64,000 bases of DNA, taken from contig JAHBXF010000001.1 in NCBI GenBank assembly GCA_019636615.1, positions 1,116,001-1,180,000 on the forward strand. Direction: 5' to 3'. Source of the stretch: Phycisphaeraceae bacterium (GTDB lineage: Bacteria; Planctomycetota; Phycisphaerae; Phycisphaerales; UBA1924). Below the pieces are notes generated by a model. That model was not told where the DNA came from, searched no databases, and was given only the letters and a program-made list of their open reading frames with translations. This document shows positions 34,677-43,179 of the stretch, one piece after another. The number at the start of each line of letters is the position of its first letter. The stretch's first letter is position 1. The position numbers and the translations under genes are program-made.

Positions 34677-35333
34677 ATGACTTCAAACAACTCGGAAGAA
34701 CATCGTTCCCTTCGTGAGTGCCACGACAAACTACGGTGGCTCGTTGCCGACCTGTGTTGGAAGATCAAGACCTGGAACACCCTCTTTCACGCCGATGACG
34801 CCGAAGCCGCACAAACAAGAAAACGTCTTTATCGTGACGCTGCCGCGTCACTGTTCGGACTCTTTCAGCGGATTCTACTCAAAGAGATCATCATGGACAC
34901 GGCGAGACTCTTAGATCCGTCAAACAGCTTGGGTAATGCTAAAAACAAAAACTTGACGATTTGCTCTTTGTTGGATCAGTTGCTCGAGTTGAAATTTGCG
35001 GAATCGCGTATCAACTCGCTCAAGCAAGATCTCAACATGGTACGCAAAGACCTCAGAGATACGGTTATTTTCTGGCGGCACAAACACATCGCTCACAACT
35101 CGCATCACGAGACGCTCAATCCACAGAACCTGCCCTTGATCGAAATCTCCAAAGTCGAAGCATCGGTCGAATCTCTGCTCACAATCATGAAAGAGATCGA
35201 TCAAATCATCGGGGCAGATCACTGCCTCTACAAAGACATGATCGCGCCCGGCGGTGCGAGCAGACTGCTCGACACTTTGCGTATCGCGCAAATACACCGG
35301 CCTGCTCGCGGCAAAGGCCGCCCCCCACAATAA
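34677..35333 (+). CDS. HEPN / AbiU2-like protein
   Basis: The 218-residue protein is all-helical and matches the HEPN_AbiU2 pattern: WKIKTWNTLFHADDAE, then AAASLFGLFQRILLKEIIMD, TARLLDP, NLTICSLLDQLLEL, and the HEPN signature Rx4-6H as FWRHKHIAHNS. HEPN domains are often metal-independent RNases, and AbiU2 relatives occur in phage abortive-infection systems. A defence role fits the accessory context. ATG at 34677 is chosen because the in-frame upstream extension to 34581 lacks helical character. The stop is one base from the convergent sucD stop. Confidence 0.6.
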   Translation: MTSNNSEEHRSLRECHDKLRWLVADLCWKIKTWNTLFHADDAEAAQTRKRLYRDAAASLFGLFQRILLKEIIMDTARLLDPSNSLGNAKNKNLTICSLLDQLLELKFAESRINSLKQDLNMVRKDLRDTVIFWRHKHIAHNSHHETLNPQNLPLIEISKVEASVESLLTIMKEIDQIIGADHCLYKDMIAPGGASRLLDTLRIAQIHRPARGKGRPPQ

Positions 35334-35334
35334 C

Positions 35335-36315
35335 TCACCCCACCCCCATCGCCGCCAGCATCGCGCTGCCCATATCGGCCGGGCTCATGGCCACGCGGAC
35401 GCCCGCCGCCTGCAGCGCTTTGATCTTGGCATCCGCCGTGTCGTCTTCGCCGCCGATGATCGCGCCCGCGTGCCCCATGCGTCGGCCCGGGGGGGCGGTG
35501 CGCCCGGCGATGAAGGCCGCGACGGGCTTCTTCACGTGCTGCTTGATATACGCCGCGGCCTCGGTTTCGTCTGAGCCGCCGATCTCGCCGATCATCAGGA
35601 TGCCGTGGGTGTCGGGGTCTTCCTCGAACATGCGGATGCAATCGATGTGGTTGAACCCGCGGACGGGGTCGCCGCCGATGCCCACGCAGGACGACTGGCC
35701 CAGGCCCAGGGCGCTGGTTTGCCAGACGGCCTCGTAGGTGAGGGTGCCGCTGCGGCTGACGATGCCCACGGCCTTGCCGCGCTTGGCCTGGCTGACGTGG
35801 GTGTGGATGTAGCCGGGCATGATGCCGATTTTGCAGCCGGCGTTGGTGTAGGGGTCTGCCGCGCTGCCGCCGCCGCCGGTTTTGGGGCCCGGGGTGATGA
35901 CGCCGGGGCAGTTTGGGCCGATGAGTTGCACTTTTCGCTGGCCCGGGGGGGTGCCGGCGCCGCCGTTGATGGCGTCGAGCACGGCGCGTGCCTTGATCAT
36001 GTCTTGCACGGGCACACCCTCGGTGATGCAGCAGACCACGCGGATGCCCGCCGCGGCGGCTTCAAGGATGGCATCGGCCGCGAAGGCGGGGGGCACGAAG
36101 ATCATGGTGGCGTTGGCGCCGGTGGCCTTGACCGCCTGTTCGACGGTGTCGAAGATGGGCAGGCCGTTCTCGTCTTTGGTGCCGCCCTTGCCGGGCGTGG
36201 TGCCGCCGACAACCCGGGAACCATAGAAGAGGCAGCCGCGGGTGTGCACCGCGCCGAAAGCCCCGGTGATGCCCTGACAAAGTACGCGCGTCGTGTGGTC
36301 TACCAGAATGGCCAT
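35335..36315 (-). CDS. sucD: Succinyl-CoA synthetase alpha subunit
   Basis: The 326-residue protein carries the CoA-binding Rossmann domain ([16 protein letters not shown]), [30 protein letters not shown] and the phospho-histidine site GHAGAIIGG. These are diagnostic for the alpha subunit of succinyl-CoA synthetase, which makes ATP or GTP from succinyl-CoA in the TCA cycle. Two insertions (for example [16 protein letters not shown]) make it slightly longer than usual. ATG 36315 is supported by the family N-terminus, although its upstream sequence is CT-rich without a Shine-Dalgarno. The beta subunit gene sucC, usually adjacent, is not in the window. Confidence 0.95.
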   Translation of the reverse strand: MAILVDHTTRVLCQGITGAFGAVHTRGCLFYGSRVVGGTTPGKGGTKDENGLPIFDTVEQAVKATGANATMIFVPPAFAADAILEAAAAGIRVVCCITEGVPVQDMIKARAVLDAINGGAGTPPGQRKVQLIGPNCPGVITPGPKTGGGGSAADPYTNAGCKIGIMPGYIHTHVSQAKRGKAVGIVSRSGTLTYEAVWQTSALGLGQSSCVGIGGDPVRGFNHIDCIRMFEEDPDTHGILMIGEIGGSDETEAAAYIKQHVKKPVAAFIAGRTAPPGRRMGHAGAIIGGEDDTADAKIKALQAAGVRVAMSPADMGSAMLAAMGVG

Positions 36316-36530
36316 GGGAGGAGAGGGTAGAAGCGCGGCCGCCGCCGGGCGGGGTGAGTTCCGGCCTCTTTCGGCCCGGCCCGCCAGCCCCCGCACGCCT
36401 CCGCTACCCCCGCACGGGCCCGCACGCCACCGCACGGGCCCACGTCCCCGCAGCCCGCCGCTTGGGCCCCTGAACAAGCGGAGTTTGACCGGAGCGTGAG
36501 CCGGATCGCATCGCAGAACTCTGCGGTTTC

Positions 36531-36551
36531 GCACAGGCGGGACGCCTGTGC
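36531..36551. repeat. Palindrome GCACAGGCG-GGA-CGCCTGTGC
   Basis: A perfect 9-bp stem with a 3-base loop, followed by CACCCAGA, in the intergenic region upstream of sucD. Palindromes of this CACAGGC/GCCTGTG type recur as dispersed intergenic elements in planctomycetes (general knowledge, not checked here). Confidence 0.6.
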
Positions 36552-36588
36552 CACCCAGACTTCAGAGGCCGCGCATGGGGACCACTGT

Positions 36589-36800
36589 GCCGGCCGCGCA
36601 CACACAGCCGGTGTGTGCCGGGCGCTTCGGTTACGAGCGTTGGTGGCGTGCCGGCCGCGCACGCACGGCCGGTGGGTGCCGGGCGCATCGGTTACGAGCG
36701 TTGGTGGCGTGCCGGCCGCGCACGCACGGCCGGTGTGTGCCGGGCGCTTCGGTTACGAGCGTTGGTGGCGTGCCGGCCGCGCACACACGGCCGGGGTCTG
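36589..36800. repeat. 61-bp tandem repeat, about 3.4 copies
   Basis: A unit beginning GTGCCGGCCGCGCACACACG and containing GCGCTTCGGTTACGAGCGTT recurs with starts at 36589, 36650, 36711 and 36772, exactly 61 bases apart. Each unit contains nested palindromes (CCGGCCG; CGGCCGGTG). Because 61 is not a multiple of three, it is not a coding repeat. It fills most of the gap between sucD and the epimerase gene. Confidence 0.92.
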
Positions 36801-36822
36801 GGCGGCCCGCGGTCTGCGCGGC

Positions 36823-37977
36823 TCACCTCTTCTTGTATGCCGCCAGCACCTCGGCTTCGCGCTCGGGGGTCATCGCGCCCACCAGGCGCGCGCGGCGGTC
36901 TTCGGGCAGCGAGTCAAGCCAATCCAGCGTGGCTTTGGCCGTCTGCGAGATCGGCCGCATCTTCAGGCCCGCCGCGAAGGCCCGCGCGCACGAGCGGCGG
37001 TGGAAGCCCACGTACTCGCCGGTGGGCGGCACCCAGATGGGCAACATGCCCACGCGTTCCTTCTCCATATATTCAGCATCGACCCACGTGAACTCCGCCT
37101 TTGAGCCCACCCCTTCGCGGATTCCCCCAAGAAACCCGGCCATGTCGCTGCCGCCGCTGGGGCCCAGCGCGTTGAACGTGCCCATCACCTTCTTCTCGAT
37201 GCAGTGGATGATCCACTCGCCCAGGTCGCGCACGTCGATCCACTGCACGGGATCGCGTGGCGTGCCGGGCGCCAGCACCTCGCCGCCACGCGCCAGACGC
37301 GCGGGCCAATAAGGAAAGCGCGGCGTGGGATCGCCGGGGCCGATGATGTATCCGGGGCGGATGATGCACGCGCGCCCCGGCAGGGCTTCCTGCGCTTCTT
37401 TCTCGCACAGGGCCTTGAGGGGCCCGTAGTTTTCAAACCCCGCGCCCATTTCTTCGACCGTGGGGTCGGCCATGGTGCCCACGTCGGCGGTTTCGTCCTG
37501 ATCGATCTCGTCGTTGCGCTTATACACCGACACCGTGGAGATGAGCACGTATTGCCCCACGTTGTCGGCGAGCAGGCGCGCCGACGCCCGCGCGATGCGC
37601 GGCACGTACGACGATGTATCGATCACGGCGTCCCACGTGCGCCCTTCGAGGGCCTTGAGCCCCTCGCCCTTGTCGGGGTCGCGGTCTCCCACCAGTTTTT
37701 CAACCTCGGGCAGCACCACGCCCCGGCGCTTTTCGGTGATGCCGCGGTTAAAGAGCGTGAGTGTGTGGCCGCGCGCCTGCGCTGCCTCGACGCACGCCGG
37801 CCCCAGGAAGCCCGTGCCCCCCAGGATGAGGATCTTCATGCCGCCCGACGCGCGCCCCGGGCGGCGCGCCATCGCCCGCGTGCTCAGCCCGGCCGTGGCG
37901 GCCAGGGCTGTTGCCGCCAGGGTGGTGCGGAGGAAGGAACGACGGGAGTGCTGGCCGGCCTGGGGGGAGTTCGTCAC
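36823..37977 (-). CDS. Tat-exported NAD-dependent epimerase/dehydratase-like protein
   Basis: The 384-residue protein has a twin-arginine signal (SRRSFLRTTLAATALAATAG). An extended-SDR Rossmann domain follows: KILILGGTGFLGPACVEA, then VIDTSSYVPRIARASA, the STVSVY segment and CIIRPGYIIGPGD. The active-site tyrosine region (NYGPLKALCEKEA) retains a YxxxK-like spacing. Tat export implies the cofactor is bound before transport. Many planctomycetes have such exported nucleotide-sugar-epimerase-like proteins; the substrate is unknown. It lies downstream of the glycosyltransferase on the same strand, consistent with glycan metabolism. Confidence 0.85.
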   Translation of the reverse strand: MTNSPQAGQHSRRSFLRTTLAATALAATAGLSTRAMARRPGRASGGMKILILGGTGFLGPACVEAAQARGHTLTLFNRGITEKRRGVVLPEVEKLVGDRDPDKGEGLKALEGRTWDAVIDTSSYVPRIARASARLLADNVGQYVLISTVSVYKRNDEIDQDETADVGTMADPTVEEMGAGFENYGPLKALCEKEAQEALPGRACIIRPGYIIGPGDPTPRFPYWPARLARGGEVLAPGTPRDPVQWIDVRDLGEWIIHCIEKKVMGTFNALGPSGGSDMAGFLGGIREGVGSKAEFTWVDAEYMEKERVGMLPIWVPPTGEYVGFHRRSCARAFAAGLKMRPISQTAKATLDWLDSLPEDRRARLVGAMTPEREAEVLAAYKKR

Positions 37978-38160
37978 GAACGTGTCTCCATCGCGGGCGG
38001 TTCAAGAACGATCTCGTGGTGCGCCCGGCACACGCCAGATGCCACGCCGCGCACAAACCGTCAGAAATTCTTGCCCCGCGGGCGCGGGCCCTTGCTCGCC
38101 CCGCTCGCCCCCACCACGCCCACCGCCCGTGCCGCGCCCACGGGCCCGCCCGCGCACGGT

Positions 38161-39432
38161 TCAACCCGGTGCTGGTTCGGTGGGTGTTCCGGCGTACATC
38201 GCTTCGAAGCGCGACAGCGTGGCCTCGGGGCTCATGGTCTCAAGCACGTGGGTGCGTGCGCGTTCTCGCGCCGCGGGGTCGGGCGTGCTCAAAGCCCGAG
38301 AGATGGCGTCGGCGAAGGCCCGGGGTGTTGGGTCAACCACGGCCGCGCCGCAGTGCTCGGCGAGTTCGCGCCAGGTATCGACCCCCCGCGTCGTCACCAC
38401 GGGCGTGCCGCAGGCGATGGCCTCGAAGAGCACGAAGCAGAAGTTTTCCTGGCTTGTGGGCAGCACGAAGAGGTCGGCGGCCTGATAGAGCGAGAGTTTC
38501 TCGCGCCCCGTGACCATGCCCAGGAAGTGAACCCGCGCGCCCAGGCCAAGGTCGTGGGCGAGTCGCTCGAGCGTCGCCGCGTACTCGGGCGGATCGGAGG
38601 GCCCCGCGATGAACAGGTGCGTGCCCGCGTGCTCTTGCCCGCCCAGCGCGTGCAGCGCCCGGATGGCGACCTCAAGCCCTTTCTTGTGGTTGATCCTGCT
38701 CAAGAAAAGCAGCCGCTTGGGCGCGTCGCGCAGCGCGGGATAGGCTTCCAGCGCCGGGCCCGGGCCGGGCAGATCGCGGTAGGGCGCGGCATCAAACAAC
38801 AGCGGCACCACCACCCCGCGCCCGCGCGGGAAATGTTTGCGTGCCTGCTCCAACTCGGCCAGCGCGGTGCAGTGCACGGCCCGCGCGCCCTCAAGGTTTC
38901 GCCGCCCCACCAGCGCCAGGTGCAGCCGCTTTTTGAACCCCCCCTGGCTCATGCTCCAGTCGTCGAGCATGCCGTGCGACGAAAACACATACGGCGTGCC
39001 CAGGCGGCGCGCCAGTCGCGCCAACTGATGGTTGGAGTTTGCCCACACGCCGTGGATGTGCAGGCAGTCGGCCCCGCGCAGCAGGGCCGCCGCGCGCGCC
39101 AGCGCATCGCGCCCGAGATATTGCGTGAGCGTGTCGCGGGTGGCCAGGTCGAGCGAGCGGCCGCGCAGTTCCATCAGCGGGTCGCGCAGGCGCAGCAGCA
39201 CGCTGCGCGCCTCGCCGGGCTCGGGGGGTGTCACCGCATCGCGTGAGGGCTCGCGCCACGCCGGGGGCACGCCGGATTCATCGGTGCTCAGGGCATAGAC
39301 CTCGTGCCCGCGTCGCGCCAGGCCGGCGCACAACTCAAGGACGGACTTGACCGTCCCGCCGTCGCGCAGCCGCAACCACTTGATGTAATGAATGATGCGG
39401 ATGCCGAGGGTAGCGGGCACGCCCTTGCCCAA
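38161..39432 (-). CDS. Glycosyltransferase family 4
   Basis: The 423-residue protein has the GT-B fold. The N-terminal acceptor domain shows GGTVKSVLELCAGLARRGHE and SSHGMLDDWSM. The donor domain shows LLFLSRINHKKGLEVAIRAL, LGLGARVHFLGMVTGREKL and the EX7E-like region ENFCFVLFEAIACGTPVV. This is typical of retaining GT4 enzymes that add sugars to lipids or polysaccharides at the cytoplasmic face. No ATG is near the N-terminus: TTG at 39432 or GTG at 39420 is the likely start. It is followed downstream by the Tat epimerase-like gene. Confidence 0.9.
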   Translation of the reverse strand: MGKGVPATLGIRIIHYIKWLRLRDGGTVKSVLELCAGLARRGHEVYALSTDESGVPPAWREPSRDAVTPPEPGEARSVLLRLRDPLMELRGRSLDLATRDTLTQYLGRDALARAAALLRGADCLHIHGVWANSNHQLARLARRLGTPYVFSSHGMLDDWSMSQGGFKKRLHLALVGRRNLEGARAVHCTALAELEQARKHFPRGRGVVVPLLFDAAPYRDLPGPGPALEAYPALRDAPKRLLFLSRINHKKGLEVAIRALHALGGQEHAGTHLFIAGPSDPPEYAATLERLAHDLGLGARVHFLGMVTGREKLSLYQAADLFVLPTSQENFCFVLFEAIACGTPVVTTRGVDTWRELAEHCGAAVVDPTPRAFADAISRALSTPDPAARERARTHVLETMSPEATLSRFEAMYAGTPTEPAPG

Positions 39433-39472
39433 CCACTCTCAGCCGCCGCCCTTCATGTCCCTTCATGCCCCT

Positions 39473-40924
39473 TCATGCCCCTTCACGCCGGCGCATCACC
39501 CGCTCCCACAGCGTGTGCGCCGGCCAGCCCGCGCCGAGGATGCCCAGGAAGAGCGTCATCTTCGCCCACCCCGGCCACGCGCCGGGCTCGCTGCCCGCGG
39601 GGGTGCGCACCGCGTCCACGATCTGCAGCGCGGTCATGCCCGCGGCGCACGCGATGAAGATCAGCGGCACCACCGGGTATCCCCAGCAGCGATAAGGGCG
39701 GGCCAGGTCAGGCCGGGTGCGGCGCAGCCGCAGCAGCGCGATCGCGCCAAGGCCGTAAAAAATCCACATCGTGAAGACAAACCCGCCCGCAAGGTCATCA
39801 AACGTGCCGAAGAAGACCGCGCACACGCACGACATCGTCAACTGCACCCACAGCGAGACGTGCGGCGTCTGGTGCCGCGGATGAACCCGCCCCAGCACGC
39901 TGAAGAGCAACCCGTCCTGCGCCTGCGCGAAGGTCACCCGCGCGCCGGTGGTGATCGAGGCGTGCGTCGCACCCAGCGTTGAAATCAGCACCATCACCGT
40001 CACCGCCGTCACGCCCCAGGGCCCTACCAGCCTGCTCATCACCTCCGCCGCCACCGCCGGGCTCTGCGCCATCTCCGCCGGCGTGAGCACCCGCAGAAAC
40101 GCCCAGTTCACCAGCAGGTAGAGCCCCGTCAACCCCAGCGTGCCCGCGATGAAAATCCGCGGCAGGTTGCGCTGGGGCTCGCGCACCTCACCCGCGATCG
40201 ACCCCACATCCGCCCAGCCGTCATACGTCCACAGCACCGAGGCCATCACCGGCGCGATGATCAGCACCCCCGCCAGCAGCCCCGCGCCCCCCGGCATCTC
40301 TCTCGCCACCGGCGCGGCAGCCTCTGCCCCGCCGCCCCCCAGCGCCATCGCCAGCCCCACGATGAAGAGCAGCGACGCCACCTTGATGAGCGTGATGCCG
40401 AAGTTCAGCCAACTCGCCTGCCGCATGCCCCGGTAGTTGATATACGTCAGCAGCGACAGGCTCAGGCACACCACCAGCACCCGCGCGCTCAACGCCTGCG
40501 CCAACCACTCGGGCGCCAACACCGCCCCCATCAGCCGCGCGTGCCACCCTTCCCCCACCACCCGCAGAAAATACTCGCCGAAGACCATCGCGATGCCCGA
40601 GGCCGCCAGCGGCTTGGTGATGAGCATGTACGTCCAGCCGAAGATAAACGCCACGCGCGGCCCGAGCCCCTGATAGAGAAAGTTGTACAGCCCACCACTG
40701 CGCGGGAAGGCCGCCGCCAACTCGGCGTACGTCAACGCCCCCACCAGCGACAGCAAGCCCCCCGCCACCCACACCGCCAGAATCTGCCACGGCGCATCCA
40801 GATACGCCGCGATCGACGCGGGCGTGCGGTAGATCCCGCTGCCGATCGCCACACCGATCATGATCCCCGCCGCGGCGAGAAACCCAACCGTGCGCGGCAA
40901 GTCTGTCGGCCTGTTCGTTGTCAT
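39473..40924 (-). CDS. APC-superfamily amino acid permease
   Basis: The 483-residue protein has about 12 hydrophobic helices. It opens with the APC signature AAGIMIGVAIGSGIYRTPAS (unwound TM1 with GSG). ALTYAELAAAFPRSGGLYNF is the conserved TM2/TM3 element, and ASVLWTYDGWADVGSIAGEV marks TM6. These point to an LAT/APC-type transporter that exchanges or imports amino acids across the inner membrane. ATG 40924 begins just before TM1; a longer upstream frame to 41143 is non-coding. Transport specificity cannot be read from the sequence. Confidence 0.92.
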   Translation of the reverse strand: MTTNRPTDLPRTVGFLAAAGIMIGVAIGSGIYRTPASIAAYLDAPWQILAVWVAGGLLSLVGALTYAELAAAFPRSGGLYNFLYQGLGPRVAFIFGWTYMLITKPLAASGIAMVFGEYFLRVVGEGWHARLMGAVLAPEWLAQALSARVLVVCLSLSLLTYINYRGMRQASWLNFGITLIKVASLLFIVGLAMALGGGGAEAAAPVAREMPGGAGLLAGVLIIAPVMASVLWTYDGWADVGSIAGEVREPQRNLPRIFIAGTLGLTGLYLLVNWAFLRVLTPAEMAQSPAVAAEVMSRLVGPWGVTAVTVMVLISTLGATHASITTGARVTFAQAQDGLLFSVLGRVHPRHQTPHVSLWVQLTMSCVCAVFFGTFDDLAGGFVFTMWIFYGLGAIALLRLRRTRPDLARPYRCWGYPVVPLIFIACAAGMTALQIVDAVRTPAGSEPGAWPGWAKMTLFLGILGAGWPAHTLWERVMRRREGA

Positions 40925-41186
40925 GCGTGCTGCTTCCCCGTGTGGTGATCGGCGAACTGCCGCCGCGCCCCCCACGCGCGAGGGTAGTGGTAGCCGCCGC
41001 ACCCAGCGCGGCCATCGCGCCGACACAGCCCAGCCGCCGCACAGCCGCGCCGTTGAGTCGCCGACACACCCTGTCCGGTGATGCGTGGGCGATGGCGCGG
41101 GCGGCCCCGCTGGAACCCGAGCCGAGCAGATCTGCACACCCACGCCGAGAAGCCTCCGGGTTGTCCAAGGGAATGGGGGTGACTAC

Positions 41187-41370
41187 ACACCCAGAAGATG
41201 CCGCGCAGAGCCTGCCTCTTGTCCATCGTAGGCCGCCCGCCCTTGGGAGAAACAGGCGCATCGGGCACCCGCGCGGCAAGCCAGTCAAGTTCCTCATAGG
41301 TCAATCGCATCGCCATGCAAGGCTATACGCAGCAGAACGCAACACGGTTGCGCGGTTTACGGATAGGCTC
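41187..41370 (-). pseudogene. Remnant of an IS5-family element (left end)
   Basis: On the minus strand a terminal repeat-like GAGCCTATCCGTAAA starts at 41370. It is followed by an ATG at 41316 and the N-terminal transposase segment LTYEELDWLAARVPDAP ... GGRPTMDKRQALRGIFWV, typical of IS5-family transposases. Similarity ends abruptly near 41187 at the residues where the family continues with LDNGAxWRDLP. Only the first 43 or so codons remain. It separates the toxin/immunity cassettes from the permease gene. Confidence 0.7.
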
Positions 41371-41435
41371 TAGGCTCGCGCCCACACCCTCAGCGGGCCG
41401 AGGTTCGCCCGACACCGGTAATCTGCTTGAGAGAG

Positions 41436-42509
41436 TCAACGGCTGTGCATGTTCGCCAGCATGCCTTGCAAGGTCTCGTTGATTAGAGACTTGATCTCTA
41501 TCGCAGTGGTCGTAATTCGAATACTCGTCGCGTCTAGGCCCCAGCCTAAGTAGTCATCTGCAACAAACGCGAGCAACCCGGCAAGCGGAACTGCCTCACC
41601 CCAGTAAAACCGAATACACTCTCGTGTCTCCAACTGGAACACTCCGATGGAGGGTCGAGAAAGGTCGCCTTCGTCCCTGGAGAGGAAGAGCTTGTGTCTT
41701 TGGTTCAGCACCGGGTGCGTGCATTCCCAGCTGATCCGGTACTCTCGGGTACGCTCTAGTAGCTCTTGCAGCTCCGCCGCGCGCGCGTCGATCCACGGGG
41801 GTAGGATGCTCAACCCGGGGGCCGCCGTGGGCTTAGTGGCACGAAAGATGGTCGCGAGCTCCGGTGTAACGAAGCAATTCTCAATCTCCGCGTCGTGAAA
41901 TGTAGCTCCCCTAGCCCGTGTGCCCACGAGATTGCTGTTCGTGACCCGTGCGGAATCGAACTTGCAACCTGAAAGGTCGGCTCTCGACAAGCGGGCGTAG
42001 TCAATTCGCGCACCTTCGAACCGCGAACCAACCAAGAAAGCCCCAGCAGCGTCGAATCCGAACAGATTCGCCCTCGCGAAACTGTTGGAAATAAAATGGG
42101 AATCAATGGCCTCTTCCTTCTGTCCGAGGATTCCCAAGATTCCGCACCGGAGTGAAGACCCTGAGAAGTCGCACTCCGAGATTCTCGCACCGAGACGCAG
42201 GCTATCCAACGAAGCGTGGTGTATTCTGCATCGCTCCAACCGGCAGAATCGAGATCCCGTGCCAACAACCTCGTCAAGCACGCAGGAGGTCAACGGGCCA
42301 AAGGAAGTGCCGTCGCATCTGCACCGACGGAGATCGGCGTTCGTCATGGATACATGCACTAAGAACAGACCGGACAGGTCACAAGCGGTCAAGTCGCAGT
42401 CAATCAGATCGACCGGATCGCGCTCGTTGGCAGAGCGATCTATGGCGGCTTGTCGCCTGGTTACGTCTCCGCCACCTCGCAACACCTCGAGTAGTTCGGT
42501 CGTTCTCAT
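41436..42509 (-). CDS. Pentapeptide-repeat protein, candidate immunity protein
   Basis: The 357-residue protein has a short N-terminal helix. Two pentapeptide-repeat blocks follow (residues about 35-130 and 140-215), with A(D/N)LXX signatures such as LIDCDLTACDLSGLF, MTNADLRRCRCDGTSF, YARLSRADLSGCKFDSARV and NLVGTRARGATFHDAEI. A C-terminal domain of about 110 residues (IDARAAELQELLERTREYRI...) follows, which I do not recognise. Such repeats fold as a right-handed quadrilateral helix and can mimic DNA. The gene starts eight bases after the stop of the Hint-linked toxin fragment, the usual place for the cognate immunity gene. No ribosome binding site is visible, so translation is probably coupled. 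The immunity role is inferred from position. Confidence 0.75.
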   Translation of the reverse strand: MRTTELLEVLRGGGDVTRRQAAIDRSANERDPVDLIDCDLTACDLSGLFLVHVSMTNADLRRCRCDGTSFGPLTSCVLDEVVGTGSRFCRLERCRIHHASLDSLRLGARISECDFSGSSLRCGILGILGQKEEAIDSHFISNSFARANLFGFDAAGAFLVGSRFEGARIDYARLSRADLSGCKFDSARVTNSNLVGTRARGATFHDAEIENCFVTPELATIFRATKPTAAPGLSILPPWIDARAAELQELLERTREYRISWECTHPVLNQRHKLFLSRDEGDLSRPSIGVFQLETRECIRFYWGEAVPLAGLLAFVADDYLGWGLDATSIRITTTAIEIKSLINETLQGMLANMHSR

Positions 42510-42517
42510 GGGGAGTG

Positions 42518-43069
42518 TTACAGTCTCAGGATGCTCTTCGCATGCTTCAGGAGTTCAAGATACGCTGACTTGCTAAGGTTGGCTTCTCGTAGGGTCGTCG
42601 CGACAAACTCGTAGATGATCCGCGGGGGTGCACCTCCGGCTTTTCGCATGCTCTCAATAGTCCTGGTCACCCATGTGACCTGATCGCCACGCGAACCGTT
42701 CGCGGGGAAGCAGGGATTGTGCGCCCATACCCCTGCTTCACCCACAAAGTAGGTGTGATAGCGGCTCACTTCGACGTTGTAAACTGGTGTTCGCTCCGCG
42801 CGAGGATGTACGCGAGCAACGACTGTGATGCCGGTATTGGTCTGCAACTGCTCGCCGGGCCTCAGTTCTCCGGAGGCCACCCATGCCTGCCGATCGGCTG
42901 AGAAGACTGGATGCTTCGGCGTGAGCCGATGTACTCCATCACATTCGGGCCGTCCCGTAGATGCGTGTACAAGTCGTGCGGCTGCACGCTGGGGCCCATG
43001 CCCCCGCCGTGGTACGAGAGGCTTGCCTGCACGGGTAGCCCCGTCGCGTTCGGGTCCGGCTGGTTCCAC
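42518..43069 (-). pseudogene. Orphan Rhs C-terminal cassette: Hint fragment plus toxin tail
   Basis: From about 42928 down, the frame encodes the second half of a Hint (intein-like, pretoxin) domain: LTPKHPVFSADRQAWVASGE, then GITVVARVHPRA, VYNVEVSRYHTYFVGEAGVW and AHNPC. It then has a tail of 63 residues (FPANGSRGDQVTWVTRTIES ...), the putative toxin. The first half of Hint is missing. The 5' part of this open frame (43069 to about 42928) is an out-of-phase reading of an Rhs core. The cassette is fused out of frame to that core, which makes it a silent, displaced C-terminus. The toxin activity is not recognisable. Confidence 0.7.
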
Positions 43070-43179
43070 CTGCCAAAGTCACAGTGCAGGGTGCGGTTAC
43101 GGACGTAGCCGCTGAGCCGTGCGCCGGGCCACAGGCGCGGCGTCTCAAAGCCCGTCAGCGGGTCTGCGATGCCGCCATC

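Noticed and set aside
36496..37312. Open frames over the 61-bp repeats and the epimerase 3' half
   Set aside because: The repeat is not a multiple of three, and the frames are antisense to the epimerase-like gene.
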